From AC-32 sp963717725 (GTDB taxonomy: Bacteria; Actinomycetota; Thermoleophilia; Gaiellales; Gaiellaceae): DNA of 64,000 nucleotides. The translations under genes and the position numbers were made by a program. The stretch lies in NCBI GenBank assembly GCA_963717725.1, contig CAVQWS010000026.1, positions 124,001 through 188,000 of the forward strand. Direction: 5' to 3'. The notes beneath the pieces are model-generated. The model ran no database searches and was not told the origin of the DNA. It saw only the letters and a program-made list of their open reading frames with translations. This document shows positions 14,514 through 22,925 of this stretch, piece by piece. Positions within the stretch are counted from its first letter, which is position 1; each line of letters opens with the position of its first letter.

Positions 14514-15926
14514 TCAGTCCATGAACGCTGAGTCGACCAGGTCGGCCATCGACGGGACGGCCCGCTCGGCGGCGGCCTTGACACCCTCGCCGAAGGTCGG
14601 GAAGACGTGGTGCATCATCGCCAGGTCGTCGACCGTCGCACCGAGGCGCAGGCCCAGTGAGAACCCCTGCACGATCTCGCTGGCGCTGCGCGAAACGACG
14701 TGGAGGCCGAGCACTTTCCGGCTGCCGCGGTCGAAGACGATTTTGAACAGCCCGTGCTCGGCGCCAACGAACTGGAACCGCTTGACGCGCTGGTTGCGCA
14801 CAACGCCGACGTCGTGGCCCTGCTCTCGCGCCTGCTCCTCGGTGAGGCCGACACCGCCGAGCTCCGGGTCGGTGAAGATCGAGGTCGGGAGCACGGAGTA
14901 GTCGGCGCCCGGCGCGTCGTCGCCGAACATGTCGGCCACCGCGACGCGGGCTTGGTACTGGGCGATCGGCGTGAACTGCGCGACGGCCGTCACGTCGCCT
15001 GCCGCCCAGATCCCGGCGGCCGAGGTGCGCAGGTGCTCGTCCACGGTGATCCCGCTCCTGGTCGTCTCGACGCCGGCGGCCTCGAGGTCGAGCTCTTCGA
15101 CGTTCGGCACGCGGCCTGACGCGAGCAGCACCCGCCGCGCGCGCCGCTCGTACGGATCCGAGCCGTCGCGCGGCGCGATCGTCGCGACCACCTCGTCGCC
15201 CTCCTGCCGCAGTCGCTGCACGAAGACGTTCGTCGCGAGCTCGATCCCGTCGGCCTCGAGCGCTGCCGCGAGCGTCGCGGAGGACTCGGCATCCGCGAGC
15301 GGGGCGATCCGCTCGGCCGCCTCGGCGATCCGCACCCGGGCGCCGAAGCGCGCGAACGCCTGGCCGAACTCGAGCCCGACCGCGCCGCCCCCGACGACGA
15401 GCAGCGAGCGCGGCACCTCGTCCAGGTCGAGCGCGGAGACGTGGTCGAGCCAGTCGATCTCGTCGATCCCCTCGACGGGGGGCACTGCCGTGCGCGAGCC
15501 GGTCGCGACCAGAACCCGGTCGGCATCCAGCTCCCGTTCGCCGACGCGCAACGTCTTCGGCCCGGTAAACGTCGCCTGCCCGGTGACGGCCGTGAAGCCC
15601 GAGCCTTCGAGGTCGCGCACCCACTCTTCCTGCGAGCGCTTCAGCGACTCCTTCCACTCGCGAACGCGAGCGAGGTCGACCCGGGCCGGCCCCGTCTCGA
15701 TCCCGAGCACCGGCGCCCGCCTCGTGACGTCGTGCGCCAGCTCCGCCGCGACGAGATAGGCCTTGGTCGGCGAGCAGGCGACGTTGGGGCAACTGCCGCC
15801 CCAGCGCTCGCGCTCGACCAGGGCCACGCGCGCGTCGTAATCGCGCATCGCCATCATCGCGGCGTCGCGTGCAGCGGAGCCGCCGCCGAGCACCACCAGG
15901 TCGAATCGGTCGATCACGAGGCGCAT
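14514..15926 (-). CDS. FAD-dependent pyridine nucleotide-disulfide oxidoreductase (Lpd/MerA-like)
   Basis: A 470-residue class-I flavoprotein disulfide reductase. N-terminal FAD site VVLGGGSAARDA (11-22); redox-active Cys46 and Cys51 in GGSCPNVACSPTK; second dinucleotide fold LVVGGGAVGLEFG; FAD-ribityl segment IWAAGDVT; C-terminal HHVFPTFGEG with the His-Glu pair that serves as acid-base from the partner subunit. The cysteine pair and length fit dihydrolipoamide dehydrogenase, mercuric reductase and mycothione/trypanothione reductase relatives. No partner 2-oxoacid dehydrogenase or MerA metal-binding Cys is present, so the disulfide substrate is unknown. GGGGAG lies just before ATG 15926. Confidence 0.9.
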   Translation of the reverse strand: MRLVIDRFDLVVLGGGSAARDAAMMAMRDYDARVALVERERWGGSCPNVACSPTKAYLVAAELAHDVTRRAPVLGIETGPARVDLARVREWKESLKRSQEEWVRDLEGSGFTAVTGQATFTGPKTLRVGERELDADRVLVATGSRTAVPPVEGIDEIDWLDHVSALDLDEVPRSLLVVGGGAVGLEFGQAFARFGARVRIAEAAERIAPLADAESSATLAAALEADGIELATNVFVQRLRQEGDEVVATIAPRDGSDPYERRARRVLLASGRVPNVEELDLEAAGVETTRSGITVDEHLRTSAAGIWAAGDVTAVAQFTPIAQYQARVAVADMFGDDAPGADYSVLPTSIFTDPELGGVGLTEEQAREQGHDVGVVRNQRVKRFQFVGAEHGLFKIVFDRGSRKVLGLHVVSRSASEIVQGFSLGLRLGATVDDLAMMHHVFPTFGEGVKAAAERAVPSMADLVDSAFMD

Positions 15927-15961
15927 TGTCTCCCCTGAGAGCGCGCCGTTACAGTCCTGGC

Positions 15962-16585
15962 GTGGCAGTGGCCGAGTCGCAGCTTCTCGAAGCGCTGCGG
16001 GCGGGAGACGAAGAAGCCTTTGCGGCGCTCGTGCGTGAGTACAACCCGTCGCTCGTGCGGGTGGCGCGCATGTACGTCTCTACGCAGGCGGCCGCCGAGG
16101 AAGTCGCACAGGAGACGTGGCTCGCCGTGCTCAACGGCCTCGACCGCTTCGAGGGCCGCTCATCGCTGAAGACGTGGATCTTCCGGATCCTGACCAACAT
16201 CGCCAAGACCCGTGCCGTTCGCGACGGGCGCACGCTGCCGTTCTCGGCGCTGCAGGATCCGGGGCGCGTGCCCGAGGCGGCAGTCGATGCCGATCGCTTC
16301 CTCGACCCCGAGCATCCGCGCTGGCCCGGGCACTGGGTGGTCAAGCCGGTCGCCTGGCCCGAGGAGGCGCTGGTCGCCGCCGAGACGCGCGCTCGGCTGG
16401 CCGAGGCGATCGAGGCGCTGCCGGCCACGCAACGGGCGGTCATCTCGCTGCGCGACATCGAAGGCTGGTCGAGCGAGGAGGTCCGTAACGCTCTCGACCT
16501 GAGCGAGACCAATCAACGTGTGTTGCTGCACCGCGCCCGTGCAAAGGTGCGGGAAGCGTTGGACTTGTACCTGGAGCAGGCATGA
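15962..16585 (+). CDS. ECF-family RNA polymerase sigma factor
   Basis: A 207-residue sigma-70 factor with only regions 2 and 4. Region 2 covers about 20-90 (AEEVAQETWLAVL, then FRILTNIAKTRAVRDG); a 60-residue linker containing Trp-Pro-rich sequence precedes region 4 (LPATQRAVISLRDIEGWSSEEV, ...NQRVLLHRARAKVR). GTG 15962 sits 6 bases after a TACAGT -10 box (15950-15955), giving a leaderless mRNA. It overlaps the next gene, a zinc-finger anti-sigma factor, by 4 bases, so the two form a sigma/anti-sigma pair. Confidence 0.93.
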   Translation: MAVAESQLLEALRAGDEEAFAALVREYNPSLVRVARMYVSTQAAAEEVAQETWLAVLNGLDRFEGRSSLKTWIFRILTNIAKTRAVRDGRTLPFSALQDPGRVPEAAVDADRFLDPEHPRWPGHWVVKPVAWPEEALVAAETRARLAEAIEALPATQRAVISLRDIEGWSSEEVRNALDLSETNQRVLLHRARAKVREALDLYLEQA

Positions 16586-16833
16586 GCGTGGTTTTCGAAC
16601 AACTCAGTTGCCAGGAGTTCGTCGAGCTGGTGACCGACTACCTCGAGGGGGCGCTCTCGCCTGAGGACACGGCCCGCTTTGAGGACCACATCGGCCGCTG
16701 CACTGGTTGCGCGGCCTATCTCGAGCAGATCCGCGAGACGATCGAGCTCACCGGGCGGCTGACGCCCGAGTCGCTGTCGCCCGAAGCCGAGCGCACGCTG
16801 CTGGACGCCTTCCGCGACTGGCACTCGGGCTGA
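16582..16833 (+). CDS. Zinc-finger (zf-HC2) anti-sigma factor
   Basis: An 83-residue protein consisting almost only of a ZAS domain: Cys10, then His36-x3-Cys40-x2-Cys43 (HIGRCTGC). There is no transmembrane segment after it, unlike many ECF anti-sigmas, so it is cytoplasmic and may sense redox or be controlled by a third partner. Its ATG overlaps the sigma gene stop (ATGA), indicating stoichiometric co-translation. Confidence 0.88.
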   Translation: MSVVFEQLSCQEFVELVTDYLEGALSPEDTARFEDHIGRCTGCAAYLEQIRETIELTGRLTPESLSPEAERTLLDAFRDWHSG

Positions 16834-16895
16834 CGAGGCCGCGGCGCGGAAGGTGACTGCGCCCCCCGGCGAGAACCCCAGTTCATGCCTCGTAG

Positions 16896-17135
16896 GCGCC
16901 GAAGGCGGCCAGCGTCCGAATTGCAGCCACACGGGATGACTGCCCGGTCGCGGCGCACGCCGGGTCGGCTGAGGGGCCGGTTCTGATCGAGCGAGTGATC
17001 CAAAGCGGCGAGCAGGTAACGCTGCGCGCCCGCCGGATCTGGCTCGAGCTGGGCGCCGCCGGGAACGTCGACATCACGCTCAACGGGAAGGCGCGCTCGA
17101 TCCCCTCCGGCACGACCAGCCTCGTCCTCGGCTGA
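16896..17135 (+). pseudogene. RodZ-type DUF4115 domain fragment without a start codon
   Basis: Open frame of 79 codons bounded upstream by TAG 16893. The sequence after residue 25 (GPVLIERVIQSGEQVTLRAR, then IWLELGAAGNVDITLNGK) follows the DUF4115 pattern found at the C-terminus of RodZ-like proteins, including the LGAAGNVDITLNG core. No ATG, GTG or TTG start with a ribosome site is available, and the helix-turn-helix and membrane parts are missing, so it looks like a decayed 3' end. Confidence 0.4.
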
Positions 17136-17185
17136 CGGCGTAACGAAACGCACGACCCGCGCGTTGACATGGCGGGAGGTACGAC

Positions 17186-18202
17186 ATGCGGCGACTCATT
17201 TTTCTCGCGTTGGCGGGCTGCGCAGGGCTCTTCGCTGCCGTGGTCCTGACCGGGCCGGCGAACGGCGATCTGCTGCCGACCTTGACGCTGCCCACGCTGC
17301 CCACAGTCACGGCTCCGCCGCCTCCGCCGTTGCCGCCTCCACCGCCGCTGCCGCCGCTGCCTCCTCCTCCGCTGCTTCCACCACCGCCTCCGCCGCCTGC
17401 ACTGCCTCCGGCGCCTCCTCTTCCCGGCCTCGCCCCGCCGCCGGGCACGCCAGGACCTGGTGCCGCGCCGCCTACGACCCCGGCTTCCGAGTCAACCACG
17501 GGCAGCGCGCCCCGCACCGAGGCGGCCAGGCGTTCCGCACTGGCTCGCAGCGTTCGCGTGACGAGGACGCGCTTCTCCGCGCGCGGCCCAGCGGCGCGAC
17601 GCGGCACGGTGATCAGCTTCCGGCTCAGGAGGGCCGGCAAGGTGCTGCTGGTCGTGCGGTCCGCCGCCGGCGCGTGTGAGGTCCTCGGTCGGAAGCGAGT
17701 GGCCGGCGTAAAGGGCATGAACCGCGTTCGCTTCACCGGACGTGTCCACGGCCGGCCCCTCGCTCCCGGTCGATACATGATCGACGTCGTCGTCGTCCGC
17801 GGGAGGAGCCACAAGCGTGTCGGTCGCGTGGCCGTCGAGATCGTCCGCCCCGGCCGGCATCTGACGAAGGCGCAGCGCGGTGCGCCTGTCGGGGTTGCCT
17901 GCACGGCGCCGGGATCGTCGCTTTCCTTGCCGGCGGCCGCGGTCGACCCACGAGCAGCCGGCCGCGGAGGCGGCGACGAGAGCGCAGCCGGCGAAGCCTC
18001 GAAGGCCGACGGGGGATCCCGCGGCAGCGTGCTCGGTGCGATCTTCAAGCCGCCGACGCTCCCAGGCCCGCTCGGCGGCGGCGAGGGTGGAGGCGGCGGT
18101 CTCGCGTGGCTCGGGCTGGGCGTCTACCTGCTCCTCGTCGGCGCGTTCCTGGCGATGCTGCTCTACGTAGCCCGCTTCCTGCGCGGCTCGTGGAACCCAT
18201 AG
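17186..18202 (+). CDS. Secreted proline-rich protein with C-terminal membrane anchor
   Basis: A 338-residue exported protein. Signal peptide 1-27; a proline-dominated stretch of about 60 residues (45-105) likely spans the cell wall; a compact domain about 120-235 with strands such as ISFRLRRAGKVLLVV and GRYMIDVVVVRG looks Ig-like; a Gly/Ala-rich linker; then one hydrophobic helix (about 307-331) and a short basic tail. GGGAGG lies before ATG, and TTGACA at 17164 is a possible -35. No enzymatic motif. Probably a cell-envelope structural or adhesion protein. Confidence 0.75.
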   Translation: MRRLIFLALAGCAGLFAAVVLTGPANGDLLPTLTLPTLPTVTAPPPPPLPPPPPLPPLPPPPLLPPPPPPPALPPAPPLPGLAPPPGTPGPGAAPPTTPASESTTGSAPRTEAARRSALARSVRVTRTRFSARGPAARRGTVISFRLRRAGKVLLVVRSAAGACEVLGRKRVAGVKGMNRVRFTGRVHGRPLAPGRYMIDVVVVRGRSHKRVGRVAVEIVRPGRHLTKAQRGAPVGVACTAPGSSLSLPAAAVDPRAAGRGGGDESAAGEASKADGGSRGSVLGAIFKPPTLPGPLGGGEGGGGGLAWLGLGVYLLLVGAFLAMLLYVARFLRGSWNP

Positions 18203-18221
18203 CGCGGCTAGCGTACGGCCC

Positions 18222-19322
18222 TTGATCGAGCAGCATTTCGGCGGGAGCGCCCCCTGGTCGCTTGGGCTCGAGGAGGAAGTGATGATCCTCGACGCGGACA
18301 CGCTGGCGCTCGCGTCCGGGGTGGAGCCGTTGCTCGCGGCGGTCGAAGGACACGAGCTGCCGGGTGAGCTGAAGATGGAGCTGCTCGCCTCGGTGGTCGA
18401 GCTGGCGACGGACGTGTGCGACACGTCGCAGGACGTGCTCGCCGCGCTGAGTCAGCTGCGCGCTGCGGCGGAGGAAGGAGCGCGGGCGGGCGGACTGCGG
18501 ATCGCGGCCGCGGGGACGCACCCGTTCAGCCTCCCCGAGGCGCAGGACATCGCGCCCGACCCGCGCTACCGCGAGTTCGTCGAGTACGCCGGCGTCACGG
18601 CCAGGCGGCAGGGCGTCTGCGGCCTGCACGTGCACGTGGGGATGCCGGGGCCGGAGGAGTGCATGCGCGCGCTGGAAGGCGTCCTGCCCTGGCTGCCGCT
18701 CGTGCTCGCGCTGTCGGCGAACTCGCCCTACCTGGCGGGCGAGGAGACGGGCCTCGCCTCGGCGCGGGCCGAGGTGCTCGCGCAGCTGCCCCGCGCTTCG
18801 GCGCCGCCGGTCTTCGAGTCCTACGCGGAGTGGGAGGCGTTCGTCGAGCGCTTCGTCCGGATCGGGCTGGCCGACGGCTATACACGCTTCTGGTGGGACA
18901 TCCGGCCGCACCCGCGCTTCGGCACGCTGGAGGTGCGCGCGCCCGACCAGCCGACCGCGGTCGAGCACACCGCCGCCTTCGCCGCCCTCCTGCAGGCGCT
19001 CTGCGTGATCGTGCTCGAAGGCGAGCCGCAAGCGCCGGCCAATCGGGGCGACTACGCGCAGAACCGCTGGGCCGCGCTGCGCTTCGGGCCGAGGGCGGAG
19101 CTGATCCATCCCGACGGCGAACGCCTCGTCGGCGTCGAGGAGCTGACCCACGAGCTGCTCGCGCTGATCGAGCCGGCCGTGCAGGAGCTCGGCAGCGCCG
19201 AGGCGCTGGCGGTGATCGACCCGCGCAGCTGCGAGGGCGACCGCCAGCTCGAGGTCGGGCGCGAACAGGGCCTCAAGGCCGTCGCCGCGGACACCGCGGA
19301 GCGAACGCTACGATCGAGCTAG
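18222..19322 (+). CDS. Carboxylate-amine ligase, YbdK/glutamate-cysteine ligase type 2
   Basis: A 366-residue member of the GCS2 family (YbdK/EgtA-like), ATP-dependent ligases with weak gamma-glutamyl-cysteine ligase activity in E. coli YbdK. Signatures seen: the start SLGLEEEVMILD with the metal-binding Glu run, GTHPF, VCGLHVHVGM, LSANSPYL, RFWWDIRPHPRFGTLEVR and CEGDRQLEVG. TTG 18222 is the best start: it precedes the conserved N-terminus and lies 7 bases after TAGCGT (leaderless). Product uncertain. Confidence 0.88.
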   Translation: MIEQHFGGSAPWSLGLEEEVMILDADTLALASGVEPLLAAVEGHELPGELKMELLASVVELATDVCDTSQDVLAALSQLRAAAEEGARAGGLRIAAAGTHPFSLPEAQDIAPDPRYREFVEYAGVTARRQGVCGLHVHVGMPGPEECMRALEGVLPWLPLVLALSANSPYLAGEETGLASARAEVLAQLPRASAPPVFESYAEWEAFVERFVRIGLADGYTRFWWDIRPHPRFGTLEVRAPDQPTAVEHTAAFAALLQALCVIVLEGEPQAPANRGDYAQNRWAALRFGPRAELIHPDGERLVGVEELTHELLALIEPAVQELGSAEALAVIDPRSCEGDRQLEVGREQGLKAVAADTAERTLRSS

Positions 19323-19541
19323 ATGGCGACTCGTACCGAGACGATCCAGGTCAGCGGCGTTCGTTGCGAGCGCTGCGTCGGCCGCCTCGCCGGCGCGCTT
19401 CGCGGCCACGAGGGCCTCGAGCTCGCGAACGCGAACCTGATGGGCCAGGTGCAGCTGCAGTGGGACGACGAGCAGACCGACCGCGAGGCGATCCTGGCCG
19501 CGATGGCCAGGGCCGGCTTCCCCGAGCTCGAAGCCGTCTAG
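19323..19541 (+). CDS. HMA-domain metal-binding protein (CopZ-like)
   Basis: A 72-residue ferredoxin-like heavy-metal-associated domain with the metal site Cys15-x2-Cys18 (GVRCERCVG). The size is that of a free-standing copper chaperone. A TACGAT box (19309-19314) lies 8 bases before ATG. No copper ATPase is nearby, so partner and metal are inferred. The stop overlaps that of the convergent gene by 4 bases. Confidence 0.82.
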   Translation: MATRTETIQVSGVRCERCVGRLAGALRGHEGLELANANLMGQVQLQWDDEQTDREAILAAMARAGFPELEAV

Positions 19542-19963
19542 AGCGGGTCGTGCGGATCGGGCGGGATGATCTGCCGCCCGCGAACGCCGGTCTCCCGGCC
19601 CTCACGGCTCTCGGCGCGCTGCTTCGGCGCCGGCTCGACGCCTGCCCGTAGCTTCTCCTGCTCCGCGCCCTTGGCCGCGTTGTCCGGCGTCCCCTCCTGG
19701 TAGCTCTCGGCGAGCCCGTAGTGCGCGGCGACCGCCTGGTGGTCGAGGTCGCCGTTCTTGACCGGCGGCGAGTCCTCGACGAGCTCTTTCGAGACGGTCA
19801 CCCGCACGACCTGCTCCTGGTCGTCCGGATGGGCGAACGCCTTCGGGATCGCGTACCGCGTCCTGCGCAGGTGCCCCTCCTCGAGGACGAGCAAATCGCC
19901 CTCGACCGCGACCACGTGGCCGAGCTTGCCTCCGTCGCTTCCGATCACTCCGTAGCCTTCCAT
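19538..19963 (-). CDS. PRC-barrel/DUF2171-like small protein
   Basis: A 141-residue soluble protein. The first 75 residues (GYGVIGSDGGKLGHVVAVEG, ...AIPKAFAHP...) have the PRC-barrel-like pattern of a bound-surface beta-barrel; the rest is a hydrophilic tail with many Glu, Arg and Pro. ATG 19963 is preferred over an upstream in-frame start because it begins the conserved domain. Function unknown. Confidence 0.7.
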   Translation of the reverse strand: MEGYGVIGSDGGKLGHVVAVEGDLLVLEEGHLRRTRYAIPKAFAHPDDQEQVVRVTVSKELVEDSPPVKNGDLDHQAVAAHYGLAESYQEGTPDNAAKGAEQEKLRAGVEPAPKQRAESREGRETGVRGRQIIPPDPHDPL

Positions 19964-19997
19964 GAGCGACTCGTACCCACGCGGCCCGGTCGGAAAC

Positions 19998-20024
19998 GGG
20001 AATGGGGAGCGGCCTGCGGGCGTT
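19998..20024 (+). promoter_or_regulatory. sigR: SigR-type promoter GGGAAT-N18-GTT
   Basis: GGGAAT at 19998-20003 and GTT at 20022-20024, separated by exactly 18 bases, match the Streptomyces SigR consensus. It lies about 40 bases before the start of the sigma factor gene, predicting positive autoregulation. Confidence 0.75.
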
Positions 20025-20061
20025 CCAAGCACAGACAGAGACGATTGCTAGGGTGGCCGCG

Positions 20062-20652
20062 ATGGGCGAGACCACTCCAGAAGCGGATCCGAGGAAGCTG
20101 GCCGAAGAGGCTCGCGACCGGGTGCGCTTCGAGGAGGAGGCGCTCGATCTCGCAGACCAGGTCTACCGCGTGGCGCGGCGCTTGGTGTCCACCCGTGAGG
20201 AGGCGGAAGACCTAATGCAGGAGACCTATGCGCGTGCGTTCCGGGCCTGGCGTTCCTACACGCCGGGGACGAACCTGCGCGCGTGGCTGCTGCGGATCCT
20301 CACCAACCTGAACATCGACCGCGGCCGCAAGCAGCAGCGCTCGCCCGACCTGCAGCCGCTCGAGGAAGGCGACTACTACCTCTACAACCGGCTCGAGGAG
20401 GCAGGCCGTGAGCCGAACGCCGGCCAGGATCGCGTCGACGAGCGGCTCTCGCAGGACGACGTGGTCGCGGCGCTGTCGGCCGTTCCGCACGACTTTCGCG
20501 ACGTGGTCGTGCTCGTCGACATCGGCGACTTCAGCTACGCCGACGCGGCGCAGATCCTCGAGATCCCGATCGGCACCGTCATGTCCCGCCTCCATCGTGG
20601 GCGGCGTATCCTGAAACGCGAGCTGGCAGACGAGGCGGTGCAAAGCGCCTGA
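20062..20652 (+). CDS. sigR: SigR-like ECF sigma factor (thiol-oxidative stress)
   Basis: A 197-residue ECF sigma factor. Region 2 runs about 30-100 (EAEDLMQETYARAFRAWRSY, LRAWLLRILTNLNIDRGRK) and region 4 about 130-190 (AVPHDFRDVVVLVDIGDFSY, PIGTVMSRLHRGRRILK). The region words and the zinc anti-sigma partner are those of the SigR/SigH group. ATG 20062 is chosen over an earlier in-frame ATG because it follows TAGGGTGG and the promoter. The gene shares one base with its anti-sigma gene. Confidence 0.92.
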   Translation: MGETTPEADPRKLAEEARDRVRFEEEALDLADQVYRVARRLVSTREEAEDLMQETYARAFRAWRSYTPGTNLRAWLLRILTNLNIDRGRKQQRSPDLQPLEEGDYYLYNRLEEAGREPNAGQDRVDERLSQDDVVAALSAVPHDFRDVVVLVDIGDFSYADAAQILEIPIGTVMSRLHRGRRILKRELADEAVQSA

Positions 20653-20894
20653 TGGCGTACGCGGAAGTCGATCCCTGTGACAAGTGCGAGGAGCTCCTGC
20701 AGCCCTACCTCGACCGGGAGCTCTCCGACGCCGAGCGCGCGGAGGCGGAGCTGCACCTCGACGGCTGCTCCTACTGCCGCAAGCGCTACCGCTTCGAGGA
20801 GAACCTGCGCCAGTTCGTCAGGCAGGCCGCGGTCGAGGAGATGCCGCCCGACCTGAAGCAGAAGCTCGCCGAGCTGCGTACCTCGCTCTTCTAG
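20652..20894 (+). CDS. rsrA: RsrA-like redox-sensing zinc anti-sigma factor
   Basis: An 80-residue ZAS protein. Cys9, His35, Cys39 and Cys42 have the same spacing as the zinc ligands Cys11, His37, Cys41 and Cys44 of Streptomyces RsrA, with an extra Cys12. In RsrA, oxidation forms a disulfide, expels zinc and frees SigR. Together with the promoter upstream this supports a thiol-stress switch. Confidence 0.9.
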   Translation: MAYAEVDPCDKCEELLQPYLDRELSDAERAEAELHLDGCSYCRKRYRFEENLRQFVRQAAVEEMPPDLKQKLAELRTSLF

Positions 20895-21580
20895 CCGGTC
20901 GCGTGCGCGGGGCCGGCGATCACGACCAGTCGGCGCTTGTTCTTCCCGCCGGGTAGCGGGTGCGTGGTGACGCCGCCGAGCTGCCCGGCCAGGCGCTGGG
21001 CCAGCGCGCCGCCGCCGGGCTCGAAGTAGACCGAGGTCTCCTTGTAGTCGAACCGGTTCGCGCGTGTGACGTGCTGAATGCGGTAGCCGAAGGAGCCGAT
21101 CCTGCTCGCCACGCGGCGCGTGTAGTTGATGTCGCCGCTGCCGTTGAGGACGTCGATCGACACCTTCCAGGGCGCTGGCAGCGTCGAGGCGTGCAGTTGC
21201 GCGGCCGACGGGCTGTTGCCGCCGCCGAGCCCGATCGCGAGCGCGACCGTGACTGCGACGAGGACCGCGGCGGCCACTCCGGCCGCAACCCAGCGCCCGA
21301 CCGGTCGCCGTGCCGGCGGCTCGACCGGCATCCCCGAGAGCCGGCGCGCCTCACGGTGGTCGATCCCGAGCGCGGTCGCGTAGCGCAGCAGCGCCAGCAC
21401 GGCGGTGTGCTGGCCCTGGAAGCGGTAGAGCTTGCCTTCCTCGATCCACTCGAGCTGCTCGGGCCAGAGCGCGGCGCGCTTGGCGGCCTGCTCGATCGTC
21501 AGCTTGCGCTGCAGGCGCAGCGTCGTCAGCGGCGAGGTCTGCGCCGGCGATTCAGCGGCTAGGGGTCTGGCGAGCTCCAC
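20891..21580 (-). CDS. HTH-TM-LytR_C domain protein
   Basis: A 229-residue bitopic membrane protein: an N-terminal RodZ-like helix-turn-helix (about 17-75, LTIEQAAKRAALWPEQLEWIE), one transmembrane helix (about 93-116), and an extracytoplasmic LytR_C domain (about 135-225, VSIDVLNGSGDINYTRRVA, ...FGYRIQHV). LytR_C domains accompany cell-wall glycopolymer ligases; the joined HTH is reminiscent of RodZ. GTG start. Overlaps the upstream mocA gene by 22 bp and converges on rsrA. Confidence 0.78.
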   Translation of the reverse strand: MELARPLAAESPAQTSPLTTLRLQRKLTIEQAAKRAALWPEQLEWIEEGKLYRFQGQHTAVLALLRYATALGIDHREARRLSGMPVEPPARRPVGRWVAAGVAAAVLVAVTVALAIGLGGGNSPSAAQLHASTLPAPWKVSIDVLNGSGDINYTRRVASRIGSFGYRIQHVTRANRFDYKETSVYFEPGGGALAQRLAGQLGGVTTHPLPGGKNKRRLVVIAGPAHATG

Positions 21581-22089
21581 GGCTTCAGTCTCTCAGGCAC
21601 CTCATCGGCGAAATCGACATCTCCTGGAGGGGATAGATCGTCGCAGGCCACGAGGACGGCGTCGAGATTCTTCGCGCCCTCGTCCGGAATTTGCGGCCAA
21701 ACCTCGCGTGCGACCAGGACCGGATGCAGCCGGATGCCCTCGTAGGTGGCCGCGACCACCGGCGCGGGCTGTTCGCGCCAGGCGGCGATCACGCGGTCGA
21801 TCGCGGCCGGGTCGAGCCCTGGCCCGTCGCCGAGCACGACCACCGCGGCCTCGGCTTCCGCCGGCAGCGCCGCGAGCCCACAGCGCAAGGAGGCGCCGGG
21901 CCCGCGCTCCCAGTCGGGGCAGCGGACGGTGCGCGCGGAGCTCTCGAGCTCGTAGGCGCCGAGCACGACGAGCACGTCGGCCACCGAGCTCGCGCGGACG
22001 CGATCGAGCACGGGCTCGAGCAGCAGCGTCTGCTTGGGCGAGCCGAACCGGCTCGACGCGCCGGCCGCCAGCACGACGGCCCAGATCAT
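21559..22089 (-). CDS. mocA: MocA-like molybdenum cofactor nucleotidyltransferase
   Basis: A 176-residue NTP transferase. The N-terminus WAVVLAAGASSRFGSPKQ is the MobA/MocA nucleotide-binding signature, and VVVLGDGPGLDP the metal-binding motif (LGDxP). MocA adds CMP to Mo-molybdopterin to make the dinucleotide cofactor used by xanthine-dehydrogenase-family enzymes. Its ATG shares one base with the stop of the FAD-subunit gene, so it is co-expressed with the hydroxylase it would serve. Confidence 0.85.
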   Translation of the reverse strand: MIWAVVLAAGASSRFGSPKQTLLLEPVLDRVRASSVADVLVVLGAYELESSARTVRCPDWERGPGASLRCGLAALPAEAEAAVVVLGDGPGLDPAAIDRVIAAWREQPAPVVAATYEGIRLHPVLVAREVWPQIPDEGAKNLDAVLVACDDLSPPGDVDFADEVPERLKPWSSPDP

Positions 22090-22925
22090 CAGCCGAGCGC
22101 TTCGAGCGCCCGTCGTACGAGCGGCCGCGCGAGGTCGACCTTGTACGCGGTGCCCGGGAGCGGAGTGGCGCGGTCGAGCTCGTCCGGCCCGGCGAGCAGC
22201 CACGGGATCGGCGCCACGCCGGCGAGCGCCAGGCGCGTCTCGCCGCCGCTGCGCGCGGCTGCGACCCCGACGAGCGCGAACGAGAAGCGGTTGCGCTCCA
22301 TCGCCTTCAGATACGTGCTCGCCTCAGGCTGCGGCACCTCGAGCTCGAGGATCAGCTCCCCAGGCTCGAGTGCGGTCACGTCGCGGTCGTCGTCGGTCGG
22401 CAGCCGGTAGAGGTCGGCGACCAGCAGCTCGCGCCGGTCGGTGCGCAGCGTCGCCCCGAGCGCGAGCAGCGCCGCGGCCGGGTCGGACGGGTGCGCCGAC
22501 GCGCAGTGCTCGTTGCCGAAGATTGCATGCTCCCGGTGCGCGCCCTCGCGCGCATGGCAGGTCGAGCCCCCGTGCAGGAAGCACGGGTAGTTGAGTCGCC
22601 AGTACCAGCAGCGCGTCGCCTGCAGCAGGTTGCCGCCGATCGTCCCCATCGAGCGGAGCTGCGGCGAGGACGCCAGCGTGCAGGCCTCGCGCAGCGCAAC
22701 CGGGATCTCCGGGTCGGCCTCGAGCTCGGCCAGCGTCGTGCCCGCACCGATTGTCGTGCCCTGCACGCCTCGCGGGACGACGCCGCGGACGTCGACCAGC
22801 GTGTCCGCCTCCACGAGACGCGAGCGCAGCAGCGGCACGAGCTCGGTACCGCCCGCGAGCGCGACCGAGCCGTTGCCGAGCGCCGCCGTGGCGGCGTCGA
22901 GCGACTCAGGCTGGAGCAGCTGCAA
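22089..22925 (-). CDS. Molybdenum hydroxylase FAD subunit with extra Fe-S cysteines (YagS-like)
   Basis: A 278-residue medium subunit. FAD-binding loops are ALAGGTELVPLL (about 22-33) and TIGGNLLQ (95-102). Between the two FAD contacts and the second half lies an insertion with Cys106, Cys115, Cys123 and Cys141, the pattern of the additional 4Fe-4S cluster seen in PaoB/YagS and 4-hydroxybenzoyl-CoA reductase-type subunits. HPSDPAAAL follows. This argues for an aldehyde oxidase-like or low-potential enzyme rather than classical xanthine dehydrogenase. Confidence 0.88.
   Translation of the reverse strand: MQLLQPESLDAATAALGNGSVALAGGTELVPLLRSRLVEADTLVDVRGVVPRGVQGTTIGAGTTLAELEADPEIPVALREACTLASSPQLRSMGTIGGNLLQATRCWYWRLNYPCFLHGGSTCHAREGAHREHAIFGNEHCASAHPSDPAAALLALGATLRTDRRELLVADLYRLPTDDDRDVTALEPGELILELEVPQPEASTYLKAMERNRFSFALVGVAAARSGGETRLALAGVAPIPWLLAGPDELDRATPLPGTAYKVDLARPLVRRALEALG

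Noticed and set aside
17290..17460. CRISPR-like or tandem repeat array of CCGCC units
   Set aside because: These are proline codons of the secreted protein; no regular spacers or unit length.
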